Positions 1 through 12,034 of a stretch of DNA of 64,000 nt are shown piece after piece. The stretch's first letter is position 1. Each line of letters starts with the position of its first letter. The notes under the pieces are model-generated. The model searched no databases. It saw only the letters and a list, made by a program, of their open reading frames with translations, and had not been told where the DNA came from. Where the stretch lies: positions 595,389 to 659,388 of the forward strand of contig KN832889.1 of assembly GCA_000827325.1 (NCBI GenBank), written 5' to 3'. The stretch comes from Oidiodendron maius Zn. Lineage: Eukaryota > Ascomycota > Leotiomycetes > Myxotrichaceae. Made by a program: the position numbers and the translations under genes.

Positions 1-812
1 AACTCAACTGGCCACAGGCTGTCATCTGATCGTCTGTCTGCGGTTTTTCTACGGACGGAAGATAGCCAAAAGTTCCACAATGCTTTGTCCAGCGTTAACC
101 AAGGGAAGCAGTGTTACGATAAAGGATCAGCTCATGAAGTGGTCCACGAGATGCGACAGCAGGGCTGCACGTTATGGGATACTGATATTTTCCATCTCGA
201 CCAGAGCTCTCTTAAAAAACCTGAAACTAAGCCTACTCTTGGTCTGGAAAACTGTCTCCGACTTACGACGGCATCAGGGTCTCTTCTTGTAGTTGCTGTG
301 ACATCAATAGATGAGGCGCTCGATCTGATAAACGGACTGTCAGATTCGCTGCAACAACTGGCTATTCTAGCTCCAGGGTCTAATAAGAATACTGAATACA
401 TTCGAAGTTGGACTAACGCTTATATATTCTCCGTTGGAAGCATTTGCGATGTTAGCCCACCAAGTGAGTGTCTTTCCGCCAATTAAAACAGGAATTGCCC
501 ACTGACCAATAATGCACAGTCTTCGACAGTTTCATAGCCCTTGAGTCTTTTCAAAACATCTTCCCTTCAACCATATTCTCACGCCCACAGGTCATTACTG
601 AGCAAGCTCTTGGGAAAGCACCGATGCTCACTCCAGCGATCCGTGCAATGTACAGAAAAACGATCCCACCACTCAAACCGGAGGGGAGAGGTGAGAGAAT
701 AGGCTTCTTTACTCAAGTAGAGTATCTTCTCAAAGGAGTTGGTGTTATTGTTGGTGTTCTGGCAGCTTCGGGCATTTATTGTGGATTTAAGGCTCTGCAG
801 AAAAGACCGTAA
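1..812 (+). CDS. Aldehyde dehydrogenase-like protein, 3' end only, with C-terminal membrane anchor
   Basis: The frame is open from the first base of the window, so the gene starts outside it. An intron (about 464-519, GTGAGT..CAG) joins the first exon to a second that ends at 812. The segment around 290-330 (VVAVTSIDEALDLIN) resembles the 'pathway' region near the C-terminus of aldehyde dehydrogenases, and the following SVGS...FDSFIALESFQNIFP block fits the C-terminal oligomerisation end. The last 30 residues hold one hydrophobic helix (GVGVIVGVLAASGIY) followed by basic residues, as in tail-anchored fatty aldehyde dehydrogenases. Catalytic Cys and Glu would lie upstream and cannot be checked. 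Family call rests on a short region, so it is moderate; the exon structure and the terminal helix are seen directly. Confidence 0.5.
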
Positions 813-1291
813 GGTACTACTGCTATACCATGCAACTGATTTTTTTTTGGTTTCAAGCATGCCAAACATAATTGTATTCGTATCTCTTCCGCACTTACCA
901 ACTATAAGACGTTCTTTCAAACATTATCTACTCTCAGTTCTTAGATCAATTTTACATTAATTCGGTACCTAGAAACCCGCACTTCACTCTTTGAAGCTGG
1001 CTATCGGATTAGGTTCACACAGGTATTCATCGAATTGGGAGATATACTATTTGAGTTCTGCACAAGGTTCTTTAGGTAAGCGGGGTTCCCAATAAGGACG
1101 GCACCGAAGATGATTTGGAGTCGAAAATCAAGCAGCCTCATCGACTCTCGCAATAAGCTAGAGTTTACCTGAACATCAAGAATAAACCAGCCATGTGCTT
1201 TAATTATCTTTAGATGAGTTTCGAGAATTTACAGCCTCAAATACGTTTCTACTTAGAGATCTTTTCATACTAAATATACAGGATTTCTACA
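813..1291. other. Gene-free stretch between convergent genes
   Basis: About 480 bases between the 3' end of the aldehyde-dehydrogenase-like gene and the 3' end of TF1 on the other strand. I see no coding frame of note; it should hold the two terminator/polyadenylation regions. Confidence 0.6.
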
Positions 1292-4220
1292 TCACATCTT
1301 CTCCTCCAATAGTCGCAGTATGTTCTCTAGCAGAGTTGCGATCCTAACATTGAATTGTGATAGAATACTACAACCCCTTTCCAGAGCAGCTTTTGCAATA
1401 GGCACGTTCACAGGCTCACTAGCAACCTCGGAAGCCCATAGTGTCAGGGTTGCCAGATACATGCAAATAGCCGCATGTGGCGGCTCTGGGGCTTTTGAAT
1501 TTTCCTCGCCGGAATTCGCGGGCGTAGACATCTTAGAGTGCATAAGTCTTTGTGATACGACTATCCTCTTCGCAGCTTGGGTCAGACAACCCGCGTGCCA
1601 AACTGCAATCTTGGAGTGATCGGAATTATGCCATTGCTTGATGGCATCGGTCACGTTGATGGGCTGATCTGAAGGCTGAAGCACATTGTGAACGAGACCA
1701 TGAAGACTTGCCATATTAGTGTGGAGAGCAATTGAGGCTAGGTGGAACAAGAGCATTGTCGAATCTTCAATGTGGCCTTTGTGTGACTTGAGCCAGCGGT
1801 TTAGCCCGAGCTCGAAGTGAGACCGCTCCCATGGGCCCCGATCGCCGACAAAGGCCAGCTTGATCGGCATGGCATGCCACGAGAATATGAGGAGAGCGGC
1901 AAGAGTGTACCCAGCCTGCGACGCGTTTTCGAATGCTACCGTCGGCCCTTCGGGAGTCATCAGCGCTCTGAGAGTGTGAAGCAGTCTATGATTATTCGAA
2001 TCATTCGTCAATAATGAACCATGTGCTTCCCATGGCGAGTATAATGTTGGAGTAGAGGTCGGGTAGAGGTTTGGAGGACGTTGGAAAAGGACAACTCGGT
2101 AGCATTCAAGCATGTACAGATCGTCTGTTAGCCTGGTTGCCAGTTCAGTGTTCGTCACTCTTAGAGTGGGTATGAATAACAGACCTTATCCATGTCTCGC
2201 TTGAGGGGCCGCTTGATGGCGGTGTTAAGAACTGACATTGAGATACGAGCTTAGTAGCCTTGTCAGTCGTAGCCTATTAAATAGATATATTGAAACGTAC
2301 TTGCAGCATTTGCAGGTGGAATGCTTCACCGCACTCGTACAGCCTCTTATCTCCACTACAGATGCCGAAGAGTTCGACTAAAGTATGCTGTTGCCATCAG
2401 GCCATATCAGCTTATGAAGTGGGGTAAGTGAGAGGCACGAACCGTTTGAATCACAGATATTTGGAGTTCTTCAGGTTCAGGAAGGTTACCGTATGACTAT
2501 CTCGGATGTCAAAAGTGGCCTCCTCGGAAGATAAGGAAACAGAGACAAACATAAACGGAGACCATCCTCCGCGCATCGCTGCACATAGCTCTTGCCAAGC
2601 TGAAGCTACCATTTGTGGTGCAGAAAAGACCACCAACGGCAGCCATCGCGAGGATCTTATCCGCCGTAGTACCTGCATCAACTTTAAAACCAATGAAAGA
2701 CGTGAAGGTCGGCGCAATGTGTCGCATGAAATTGGATAGAAAGCAGTTGATAATATCTCGATCAAACTTTTGCAACGATGGAGATGTGAGTAGCCATCTC
2801 GTAGCATCTTGCCTCGAGTGAGGTGATGACGCTCTCGAGAACCGGGAGTGTTCCTGTAATTTCGAGAGAGCGGCCGGAGCTGAGTCGCTAAAAGCAGCTT
2901 GTGACTCAAGAGATCCCCAACAAATTGCATTTACTTCGTCGTCGGACAGTATGTCGAGGCTGAACGTTCCAGCGTCATGAAACATAGGAGTGAAATTCAA
3001 TGGAGTACGTCCAGTAAACTGCAGAAGGTGGCAAGGTGAGCTTTCACCGCTTGGAAAGGTGAGAAGACTTACGCTGGCGTCGAATCCTTGGATGTTATCA
3101 AAGAAGGTCGTGATCCATTCATCTTGGTCCAAGGGCAATTGTTGCATATCCGATGCACTTACCATATCTTGGATCCCAGGCTCAAGCGCCAACGTTTGAT
3201 CAGCATGCTCGGGCTGTAATACAATTTGACCGACCTGGAAAAGAGGCTCGAGACTTGCACTTATGGGTACCGCCGACGGGGATGAAAATGTGCCCATTGT
3301 ATCAACTGCAAATGGTGGCTCTGGAGCTAGTCGGCTGCACACGCTTGAAGGATCATTAGTCGGTATCAAGGATCTATGTGGTGACGCTTCCCTGTTCTCT
3401 CCACGTTCTAATTGCAGGGGGGGATCCGATTTTTGGAGTTCTTCTCCCACAATTGTCATTGCCGGCTGTACATCTCTCCCGTCGCCGCACGATTGGCGTT
3501 CAGCAGCAGGTGCTATTATATCCGATGAGGGTGCTAATGCTTCAAGTTGGTCGAGTTGCGGATTTGATGCTTGACTTAACATACTCGGTCTCCTCCTTAC
3601 TGATGATGCAGCGGTTCTGCCCCCGCGGTAGGTGCATTCTCGATTTCCTTTCTCACAGGCAGAGCACGGGCAGTAGCCGTTGCATTTCAACTTCTTTTGG
3701 TGGCAGGAGCTACATGCCACTCTCGCTCTGAACGACCTCTCCTGATCTTGAGGATCAGAGGAAGCCAACAAGCGACGCGAACAATGCTTAGTTACGTGTC
3801 GATGTTGGACGTCCGATCGCTGGAAGGTTTGTTGACAGTGTGGGCATGAAAAGGGCGTTTCCCTGGTATCTAGAATAGCAGGTAGAAATCAATCAGCAAG
3901 AGATTCAAGGTTCTAGTGATGGTGGCTCACGAATGCGTTGGTGCCGTTGGAGATGTTCCGCCCTGGCAAACTCACGCCCACATTGGTGACACTGGAAACG
4001 TTGGGATTAGCACAGTGGATGCTACATAACACCCCGCCGGGGTACGTGAACTCACCCTCTTCAGCCGCTGGGTGCGGGTCGGCTGGTGTGCAGGACGTAA
4101 GGATTGTTCTGCCATAGAGTCATCCATTAGACCAGGTATATTGCTGATTGAATGCAATAGTAGTGTGGAGGTGGAGGTGGAGGTGGAGGTGGCGCGGGGT
4201 GGGGTGATGAAGTTGTGCAT
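1292..4220 (-). CDS. TF1: transcription factor with two C2H2 fingers plus a Zn2Cys6 cluster and a fungal-specific regulatory domain
   Basis: Exon 1 runs 4220-4056 (ATG at 4220; a second in-frame ATG at 4127), exon 2 3991-3931, exon 3 from 3869. Spliced, they give CHQCGREFARAEHLQRHQRI joined to HTRETPF and a second finger CPHCQQTFQRSDVQHRHVTKH. About 20 residues later comes CSSCHQKKLKCNGYCPCSAC...C, a binuclear zinc cluster. A 54-nt in-frame intron (3072-3019) and at least three more introns between 2570 and 2160 lead into the regulatory domain (ECGEAFHLQMLQ, LTDDLYMLECYRVVLF, C-terminal DVxxA-like helices), ending at 1292. Mixed C2H2/Zn2Cys6 regulators are known in Pezizomycotina. The finger helices (RAEHLQRH, RSDVQHRH) resemble Msn2-type G-tract readers, which may matter for the CCCCAC motif downstream. 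A Thr-Ser run from a GGAGGT tract sits near the N-terminus. One late exon join (about 2160-2200) is odd; see findings. Confidence 0.85.
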
Positions 4221-4490
4221 TGGGGACGGCTGGCTCGGACACAAGCCGAGTGAGACACGCCGAGCGGGGTCGCATTTGGCCTCACGTCACAGGATTTGCA
4301 TGCGATGTGAAATTCTCATCTCCTTGGGAAATTGCTTTATCGCACTAACCTCTAACCAACATCCGGGGATTCCGAGGAACACAAGAGCGAAGACGTCAGA
4401 CAGGACGAACCCCGCGGGTAAAGCCTATCCGTGTGCGTTGCTTCCAAAAATCTGTCTTTGCCTCACTATCTCTCTTTTACAGTTTCAGGC

Positions 4491-6262
4491 ATGGGAGATG
4501 AGAACTGGCTGGGACGTGACCCATCCGGCACTCTTCAAGAAGAAAGCACTTGGCCTGCTGAGAGAACACCGGGTAGGCTTGATGCAGAGCGGGCTCATCG
4601 TCCCCTTGATTCGTCTTTTGTTCATTCTTTTAAGCTTGCCCTGGCCAATGATCAAGCGGCTGGCGCTACGATCAATTACGTGAACGATGCCAACGAAGGG
4701 TCGATCTACGTGTCAAATCCAGGAAGTCCAAGGGTAAGTCTTTTACCTTCTCCGGAGAGGAGTCAGCTGAACCAAACGTAGCTCCCGTATCCTCTTATGC
4801 TTTTTTCCCATTTCCCTTCAGTACCGTCAGAAGAGACCCTTCGGCTTCTTGTGAACGAATTTTCAGAAAAAGTCCACCCGAGGATAACTCTCCTTCGCTC
4901 AATTCCGATAGAAACTTTGACGCATGATAAAGTGCCGAAGTACTTGACTCTTGCCATGGCTTGTTTAGGATGTTTTGCGGCTGAAGGCATGTCGTCCACT
5001 GCTGAGAATATGTGGTGGGCAGCGAACTTTCTTATTACCGCGACATTGGAAGTTGATAATAGAGAGGCTCGGAAGGCGGATTTGATAAGCGCAGTACGTT
5101 TTTTATCCTCCTTTTACTCTTGACAGGGTTTCTCACCCTTCCAGTGGGCGATGCTAGAGACATACGGAGCTCTATCCGCGGATATGTCGATATGGCACAG
5201 GACTAATATTACACATGGCTATGTGGAAACCGTAAACTCTTACCACTTCTTCTGTGCTATCCTAGTTTATACTGACCCATGAATAGGCAGCTCGTAGACT
5301 TTTGTCCCCTTCTTTTAACAAGTCAGAGCCTAGTCGACCTGTGGACCGCGAGGGCAGGACTGACGATAAATATAGCTGGTATTTTCAATGTTAAGATATA
5401 TTTAAGGGAATTGACTAACCATCCTAGTTCTGCCGTCTCTTATTTTGTGTTGATTGATGTGCTGCGTTCGATTCATTATGGATTGCCATCCACCCTTTCT
5501 GTGTTCGAACTTCTAACACCAACGACCCTTCTAAATGGCGAGTTGAACTCTATTTATTCATGCATCGTCTTGGATTCACGTTTACCGCTGTCTGATGTCT
5601 CAACCGATAGCACCGTCTTAGCATTGGTCTCAATCCTGACAGACATCCACACTCTGTCAACCGTGTTCCATACTCTAGAGGCTGAGAATTCCCGTCCTGA
5701 TAAAACGGACCTGACTTTACAAGCTGACAGAGAATTTTCTGTCTTCCATAATCCATATCTGCCCTTCTCACCAGCCAATGAGAACCGTCGTTTGAATCAA
5801 AAGTTACACAAGGCACTTGATCTTTGGGGGGAAAGGTACTTGGGTAGGATTAGTAAAGATATTGTTGCTCTCTTTTATTTCTCCAAGATGTATCTGAGCC
5901 TCCCCAGTCTACGGTTGCTACCTATTATGGCTGGTTACACCCCTGGTCTCTTCAAAGACCAGGCAGCGAATAGTTATGTTATGCGAGTCGTTGATTCGGA
6001 GCTCTGCGATGGTTCGGAAGCTTTGAAGAATGCCTGGATCATTCTCGAAAATATTGAAACCTCAGAAGATGTTACTCCTGTCTGGTTTCCGGTCATACTA
6101 TTTTATGCAAGTCTGGTTGTTTGGCGTATGATTAGCTTGCAGCCGGGACCTGGCAGCTATGGTTCCATAAGAGTGCTCCACTTATTCAAAAGTGAGTTGG
6201 AGAAAATGAAATGGCCCTGTTGTGGAACAATGGTGAAAGTATTGGAATCACTGCTAGAGTAA
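4491..6262 (+). CDS. TF2: fungal regulatory-domain protein without a visible DNA-binding domain
   Basis: Five exons can be joined in frame: 4491-4733, 4782-5093, 5145-5231, 5287-5378 and 5428-6262. The product has the layout of a 'Fungal_trans'-type domain: LRLLVNEFSEKVHPRITLL, then PKYLTLAMACLGCFAAE, WWAANFLITATLEVDNREARKADLISAWAM (split here by an intron) and TAARRLLSP, then a long C-terminal helical part. No Cys-rich zinc motif precedes it: the residues from the ATG at 4491 are acidic and Ser/Thr rich. A possible extra 5' exon upstream (splice acceptor just before 4483) has no start codon I can find. It is divergent from TF1, 270 bp apart. It could be a co-regulator that pairs with TF1, or a regulator that lost its fingers. 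Confidence 0.7.
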
Positions 6263-7678
6263 TATATTATCCTCATATCCATGTTACAGATCAGTTACCA
6301 TCTAAGTGGGGAAAAGACCCTGCTCTTGTGACTAAATATGTATTGGTTTCAGGCCTCGCCATATATACATCTCATATAGAAACAGCACCCGAAGCAACGA
6401 ATGGATTAATCCTGGTCTAGATCAAGTTGATGCTCATATCCTATATCATCATACCCATGAGCATTGGGACGATATGTTCAGACTTTACTCATCCAGTCCC
6501 AACGGGTACAACACAAGTATCATTCTATCCCTCTGCACACCTCAGAGGGTCGCGACTACACTGATCTTCGGCGGAATAATTGGCAGGGACAGGCAATTCT
6601 GATTTCCGTCAAATAGTAGCTACGTTCCATCCTATATTAGCATCTTGATCTCGAAAGAGAGACGATTCTGAGGTAGCCCCCACTGGACTACTAAAAGATC
6701 CGAGCCTGACTTGATTATACTACTTTTCAATTACAAGCTATTGACAGGCAGATTGAGCTGACCTCATTACTACGGAAGGCTTGATCGGGGTTGAGATTGT
6801 TGTATTCAATGCCTTTGAGCCAAATTGGGAGTAAAATTTAGACTAGAAAGAAGCAATATAGGTTTGGGTAGTGTCCTCTTAGGAATCAACCTTATCAGTT
6901 GTGTGGGGTAACTTCGTGCCGTTAACCTCATTTTCCTGCCACCGCTACTATTCCACACTAAGACCTCTTATTACGGACTATGGGTGACATGTCGATTAGA
7001 AATCCTATCTTTCTTGATCGGCCTCTGACGACCCAACTTTCCCCACTATGTCAGTTTAGCCTATCCCGAAACATCAAACAGCATAAAACATCAAACATTG
7101 GATATGATGGACCCACCAACCAAAAGCCTATAAGCCAATTGCCAAGTCATAAATGATTTCGTGCCTTGGTCTCCGGAAGTTTTCTGATTCGCTGTAGAAT
7201 GACCTAGGCAGCTAAATATGCTGAGAGACGATAGGAAAAATACTTGGCAGTCTATATGGCCTACATATATAACGTAGAGAGTATAGACTAGTTGTAAACT
7301 GGGATTTGAGGGAGTAGCATTCTATATAACAGGGCGCAGTTGCCTAGTCATCCATCTTCTCTGTTTTTTGTCTCATTCAGGGGAGCAGGGCCAGTTCTCT
7401 CTCGTGCTAAGTGGCAAAACGATGCTAGCTAGTTTTTTACCACGAACTTAAAGACATTATTCAAAACATGCGAATTAGGATTCTGAACCTAAATTACAAT
7501 TTTCATCTCTTGCCCAAAAACGTTTCTTTTGTCTGTAAAGCTTGCGGATCGTATCTGGGCAACAGTTATAATCGCACTCGGCCTTATATCTGTAATATAT
7601 ATTTCTTACTAAAATATAACTTGTTCCAAGCGAACGAGAACACATATCCAAAACCTCCACCTAAAATAACCAACCGAG
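6263..7678. other. Gene-free stretch, convergent 3' ends
   Basis: About 1.4 kb of AT-rich DNA between the 3' end of TF2 and the 3' end of the CocE-type hydrolase. Only short open frames without recognisable motifs occur. A GTGGGGTAAC sequence lies near 6905 but it is not in an obvious promoter. Confidence 0.5.
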
Positions 7679-9839
7679 TTACTGTTCTGGGATAAATGGC
7701 AATCGAAGGTAGCTCTGGTTTTCTCCACCGACATGAATGCAATTTAGACCTTTCAACGTTGGCTCAGGACGGTCTTCAGGGTGATTGTGCTCAAACAATC
7801 CACTGCCCTGCGTATCATGACTAGCAATCTCCAAAGCGAGCTTGTGTCCTTTTCCGACCACCACGTTTGTAGGCCAGATCTCAACGTCAACAGGATATTT
7901 CTCACCAACCAGTGGCTGCTGCACATCAACAGAGAAATAGTTTCGGTATGGAATCTCCTTCGAATGAGCCGGGTTTGTCTCATCTGTCTTTCGGAGGGAA
8001 AGCCGCAACCAACCTTTCACGACTGGAACCGGCTCCCCAGTCGTGCCGGTGTAGAAGACTACATGATTATATCAGCATACAAATCTTGTCGTGGGTTACG
8101 TGCTTGACAAACTTTCTTGTCCGTTGGTGCCATAATGGCGAATAGTAAGAAACATGTCCATCTCAGATGGAGAGGAGTCGTGAGATCCTTCGATTGATAC
8201 GATCAGATGAGCCAACGGATGACCTGTGATTTCAGTCTCCTCTGTGAAAGGATCCGTTTCAAATGATATCTCCCCCCTTGCTCTAGTTCAGCAGAGGTCT
8301 TTCTCAGGCTGCAAATTATAGAAACTTACCTAGGGGCCTCGTACTTCAGAATACTCGAGTCGGGGGGCTCTGCGATAACCAACTTATTTGATCTGGTTAG
8401 ATAAAAGTTCTTATATATCGTTCTTCCGATGGGCCATTCATTCTCCTGTCGACGGGGAAATGCTGCCAGCTCCGCAGGGGGATCATTATAGCCTGGATTG
8501 CCCACACGAATGCACATGTCCACCGGCGGCATTTTGCCTGGCATTGACCAGCCATCTCGGTCTTGTCCCTTGAGGAAAGCATCGAGGAAGGATTTCTGGA
8601 CTTTGATTTCCTCATCATAGTAAAATGGCAAATCGTGCCGCCCAGTTATGCACCGCAGATATTTAAACTTTGACCCTGCTCGCATATAGCCGACGATGTT
8701 TCCACGCAGATGGAGGAGGATTCCGCCCTGCTTGATTGTTAATTTGGTACTTTCAAACGAGCTCTTATGCGTACCCAGTTTGCAACACTCAATAATGGGA
8801 CTTCGATGTCTTCAAGCTTGAAGTCTTTTGTCATGTAATATTCCTCATCTCGGAATCTATGCGTGGCCGTATCAACTGTTTGATCTTCACGGTTTGCCCT
8901 CAATTCCTCGGTGGAGAGATTGCCCTCAAGTGTGTCCGAACCCCAGTTTCGAGCAGCTCGCCCTGGAAGCCCATATTGGTTAGACACGACCTGACGATTC
9001 CACCACCATGCTTTTTTTGTTAATGTCAATAGAATTGAACTTGACCAGTCTGACCGCGAGGGTTCTTACTAATGAATGTATTGGATAGTATCCCGCCATG
9101 ACGTACACGATCGCGATAGTAATCGCTCATGCCTAAACAGTTTTGATTTATTTATTAATTTCCTTCATAGAAACCGTTAGATGTATGATGCTCACCTTCC
9201 CATGGAATCATTGCTGCAAGACCTTTGGGTTTTCGAGCAGCAACTCTCCATTGGCTCCCCGCATAGTAGCTTATTCCCAACAGGCCAACCTTTCCACTAC
9301 TCCAGGGTTGCTCTGCAGCCCACTCCACAACATCATAGAATCCGTCGCTGGTTGCCCTACTCATGGAGTCCAGCCTTCCAGGAGATTGTCCACAACCCCG
9401 TTCATCCGCGCGAACAACCGCATATCCGTTCCCTGTCCAAAACGCTGGGTCAGGAGTCTCCCAAGCTGAGTGCGCAGACTTTTGGGCTGCGTTGAGCTCA
9501 GAAAAGGACTTCGGATGGAAACTAGAGCTTGTCAGGCTTCCGTCGTCAATATTTATCCACATAGGCGCACTTACTTGACGTATGGGACATCTTTTCCATC
9601 TGTATTGTTTATTCAGCTTCCAATTGAGATGAGGATCGTAATTTGAACTTACATGGACCATACGTGACGAGCACTGGGAATTGCCCCTCGGACTTAGGTC
9701 GATAGATGTTGGCTCTCACCAGAAGAGGGTCATCTGGTGTGCTCTTGGTGGCCGTGCGCAGTGGAATATCTGCATTGATCTCGACGATGTAAGGGCCGGA
9801 GCTATCGACCGTATGCAGATTTTTGATGGGGAGAGGCAT
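7679..9839 (-). CDS. CocE/NonD-family alpha/beta hydrolase (X-Pro dipeptidyl-peptidase-like)
   Basis: ATG at 9839; several introns are removed cleanly. Spliced order: NIYRPKSEGQFPVLVTYGPY, GKDVPYVNFHPKSFSELN, SAWETPDPAFW, YAVVRADERGCGQSPG, then the nucleophile elbow GLLGISYYAGSQW, MSDYYRDRVRHGGIL, DFKLEDIEVPLLSVANW joined to GGILLHLRGN, and ITGRHDLPFYYDEE with the probable catalytic His. The last 200 residues form the beta-rich PepX_C domain (EISFETDP..., GWLRLSLRKTDE..., ending near LRLPFIPEQ). Members hydrolyse esters or amides (cocaine esterase, glutaryl-7-ACA acylase, X-Pro peptidases). No signal peptide is visible, so it is likely intracellular. It is divergent from FAH across about 300 bp, which suggests a hydrolytic step in the same pathway. 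Gene appears intact. Confidence 0.85.
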
Positions 9840-10141
9840 CTTGCTGGACCTTGTAAAGAACTGACAAGGCTCGTAAAATAGAGGGAGACGCTTTCGCTGA
9901 TAGCAAACAGGGATTTGGTAATATTCCAGTGCGGTAGACTATGGGGTCTTGACGAGTCATTTTGTGTAGCGGCATCGTGGGGTTGCCATCCAGTTCAACC
10001 CCACCATAGCCGGAACTCGCCCTGAACCACAACAGTTTTGAGGGCTATGTGACGCATGTGGAGATCAAGTCATCGACAGTATCTCGCACTCTTGTAGATT
10101 TGCCATTGGGAATTAATTTGATCAGAGAATCATACAACACA
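9840..10141. promoter_or_regulatory. Bidirectional promoter of CocE hydrolase and FAH with inverted GTGGGGTTG/CAACCCCAC
   Basis: The 302-bp gap between the two start codons carries a perfect inverted repeat: GTGGGGTTG at 9977-9985 and CAACCCCAC at 9996-10004, with a 10-bp spacer. The same core occurs in other promoters of the island. Role as a regulator site is inferred. Confidence 0.5.
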
Positions 10142-11692
10142 ATGGGAGTCGAAATCTATATTCCTTCAGGTTCGCCTTTCACAATCCGAAATATTCCCTT
10201 TGGGGTTATCTCCACCAAAGCCAATCCCACCCCGCGATGCGCTACCGCCATCGGGGGGTATGCAATTGACCTTGGAGTCTATAGCAGCAAGGGACATCTA
10301 AACAAATTGTCTTTCGATACCTCGATTACTGAAATATTCAACGAAGTAGGGCTTATTCCATCTGCTAACACTAAAATCGAATGCATTGTACTAACAACCC
10401 TGAAAGCCTACGTTGAACGCTTTTGCAGAATTAACTCATAGTGTTCGGCGAGACGTGCGCAATACTATCATTCAGGATGTTGTGGACTCTCAAATCGAAG
10501 AGGAATGTCTAATTCCATTAGATCAGGTCACAATGCATCTCCCTATGCATATTGGAGGATATTCGGATTTTTATTGTTCATTAGAGCATTGCCAAAATGT
10601 GAGAAATTCTTCGTTTTCTACCGAAATGACATCTAATCTATTACAATTTCAGTGCTCCCCAATGGCAGTTGGCGCTACCATTCCAAAGAACTGGTTCTAT
10701 ACTCCGTCGGTCTACAATTCCCGGGTCTCAAGCATTATTCCCTCACCACACCCAGTTCGTCGACCATGGGGGGTATATCTTAAGGATGGCGACACTCCAA
10801 CTTATGGCGCATCTCAAGAAGTGGACTATGAGCTGGAAATGGGATACTTCGTCTCCAAGCCCGTAAAATTTGGCTCCGAGCTCAATATCGCGGAGGCGGA
10901 TGAACATATCTTCGGATTTGTCCTGCTCAATGATTGGTCTTCTCGGGATATACAAGTATTTGAAATGAAACCTCTCGGTCCCTTTCACGGAAAAGGTGGC
11001 AACTAATCACATAATTTGCCAGATAGTCTAGTCTCGTGGCTAACCATGTTTAAGGTTTCGGAACGTCCATATCTACCTGGGTAGTTACGATGGATGCTTT
11101 GGCATCTTCTCGGTGCGCTCCCAAAACAATACAAGACCCACCACCATTTCCCCATCTAAAATGGCCTACGATAGAAGATGGCGCAATCAGTATCAACCTG
11201 CGTATAACACTTGCCAGTAAGTTTGTACACGTGTACGAGGCCGTGAGATTGCACGTATCTAACTTATGCAGGAAATAGTCAAAGCTTCACGATGGGAACA
11301 AGTAATCTGAGATACCTCTACTGGACTCCTTTTCAACAAATTACTCACCATGCCTCGGCTATGGGCGGCCTAAATACAGGCGATCTTCTTGGAACTGGCA
11401 CAATATCTGGAGATGTAGGTGTCCCGGAATGATAATTAATACGAGTCGTATTATTAATCACTTCTCACCACAGGCGGTCGATGATAAAGGAAATAAAAAG
11501 GAGCTTGGTTGTTTATACGAAGCGACTCAAGGAGGGACGAAGGCTGTCACTCTAGCCGATGGTAGTCAGCTGAAATATCTTAGGGATGAGGACGAGATAA
11601 TTTTGGAAGCATGGTGCGAAGACGCGGACGGAACGCTGATCCTAGGGTTTGGTGAATGTAGAGGCAAATTGCTGGCTGCCGTCACGAAATGA
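10142..11692 (+). CDS. Fumarylacetoacetase family hydrolase (FAH)
   Basis: ATG at 10142. Exon joins are clean: ...IFNE joined to PTLNAFAELTHSVRRDV; SLEHCQN to CSPMAVGATIP; PLGPFHGKG to FGTSISTWVV; LRITLA to RNSQSFTMG; TGTISGD to AVDDKGNKKELG; stop at 11692. It aligns along its whole length with animal and fungal fumarylacetoacetase. Active-site positions are kept: SDFYCSLEHCQN (metal Asp and catalytic His), DYELEMGYF (metal Glu residues), LLNDWSSRDIQ (metal Asp). The enzyme splits a C-C bond in 2,4-diketo acids, giving fumarate and acetoacetate in tyrosine breakdown. Because no homogentisate dioxygenase lies nearby but an extradiol dioxygenase and GSTs do, I infer a dedicated paralog acting on a related ring-cleavage product. 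A decayed copy of its first exon and intron lies at 27.2-27.5 kb. Confidence 0.92.
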
Positions 11693-12034
11693 AACCGAGA
11701 TGCCAACAGGGCAGTTATAGGAATTCTACTAGCAACTATAAGACCAATACCATAGTGCCGCACCAATTATACTTAACACAATACAAGTTCTTGGTAATCA
11801 TTCAGACCTAGAATAGACAGGACCCCACTGGTGGTTTAATATTGTCAACAGCACGTACACGGGGAGGTCAACATGCCTGTAGATAACACGGCTATCTTAG
11901 CGTTATCATCGACTCTTGTCATCTACTAGAACGTAACAGTAGATTGAAACACTTAAACTAACATGATCAAGCTGATGGGTTATGGGTATTTGATCTAACC
12001 CATCCTCGCCTACTGCAGTATTCATATAGGCGAG

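Noticed and set aside
4170-4195. GGAGGT run as a regulatory repeat
   Set aside because: It lies in the likely TF1 first exon and encodes a Thr-Ser run; simple coding repeat.
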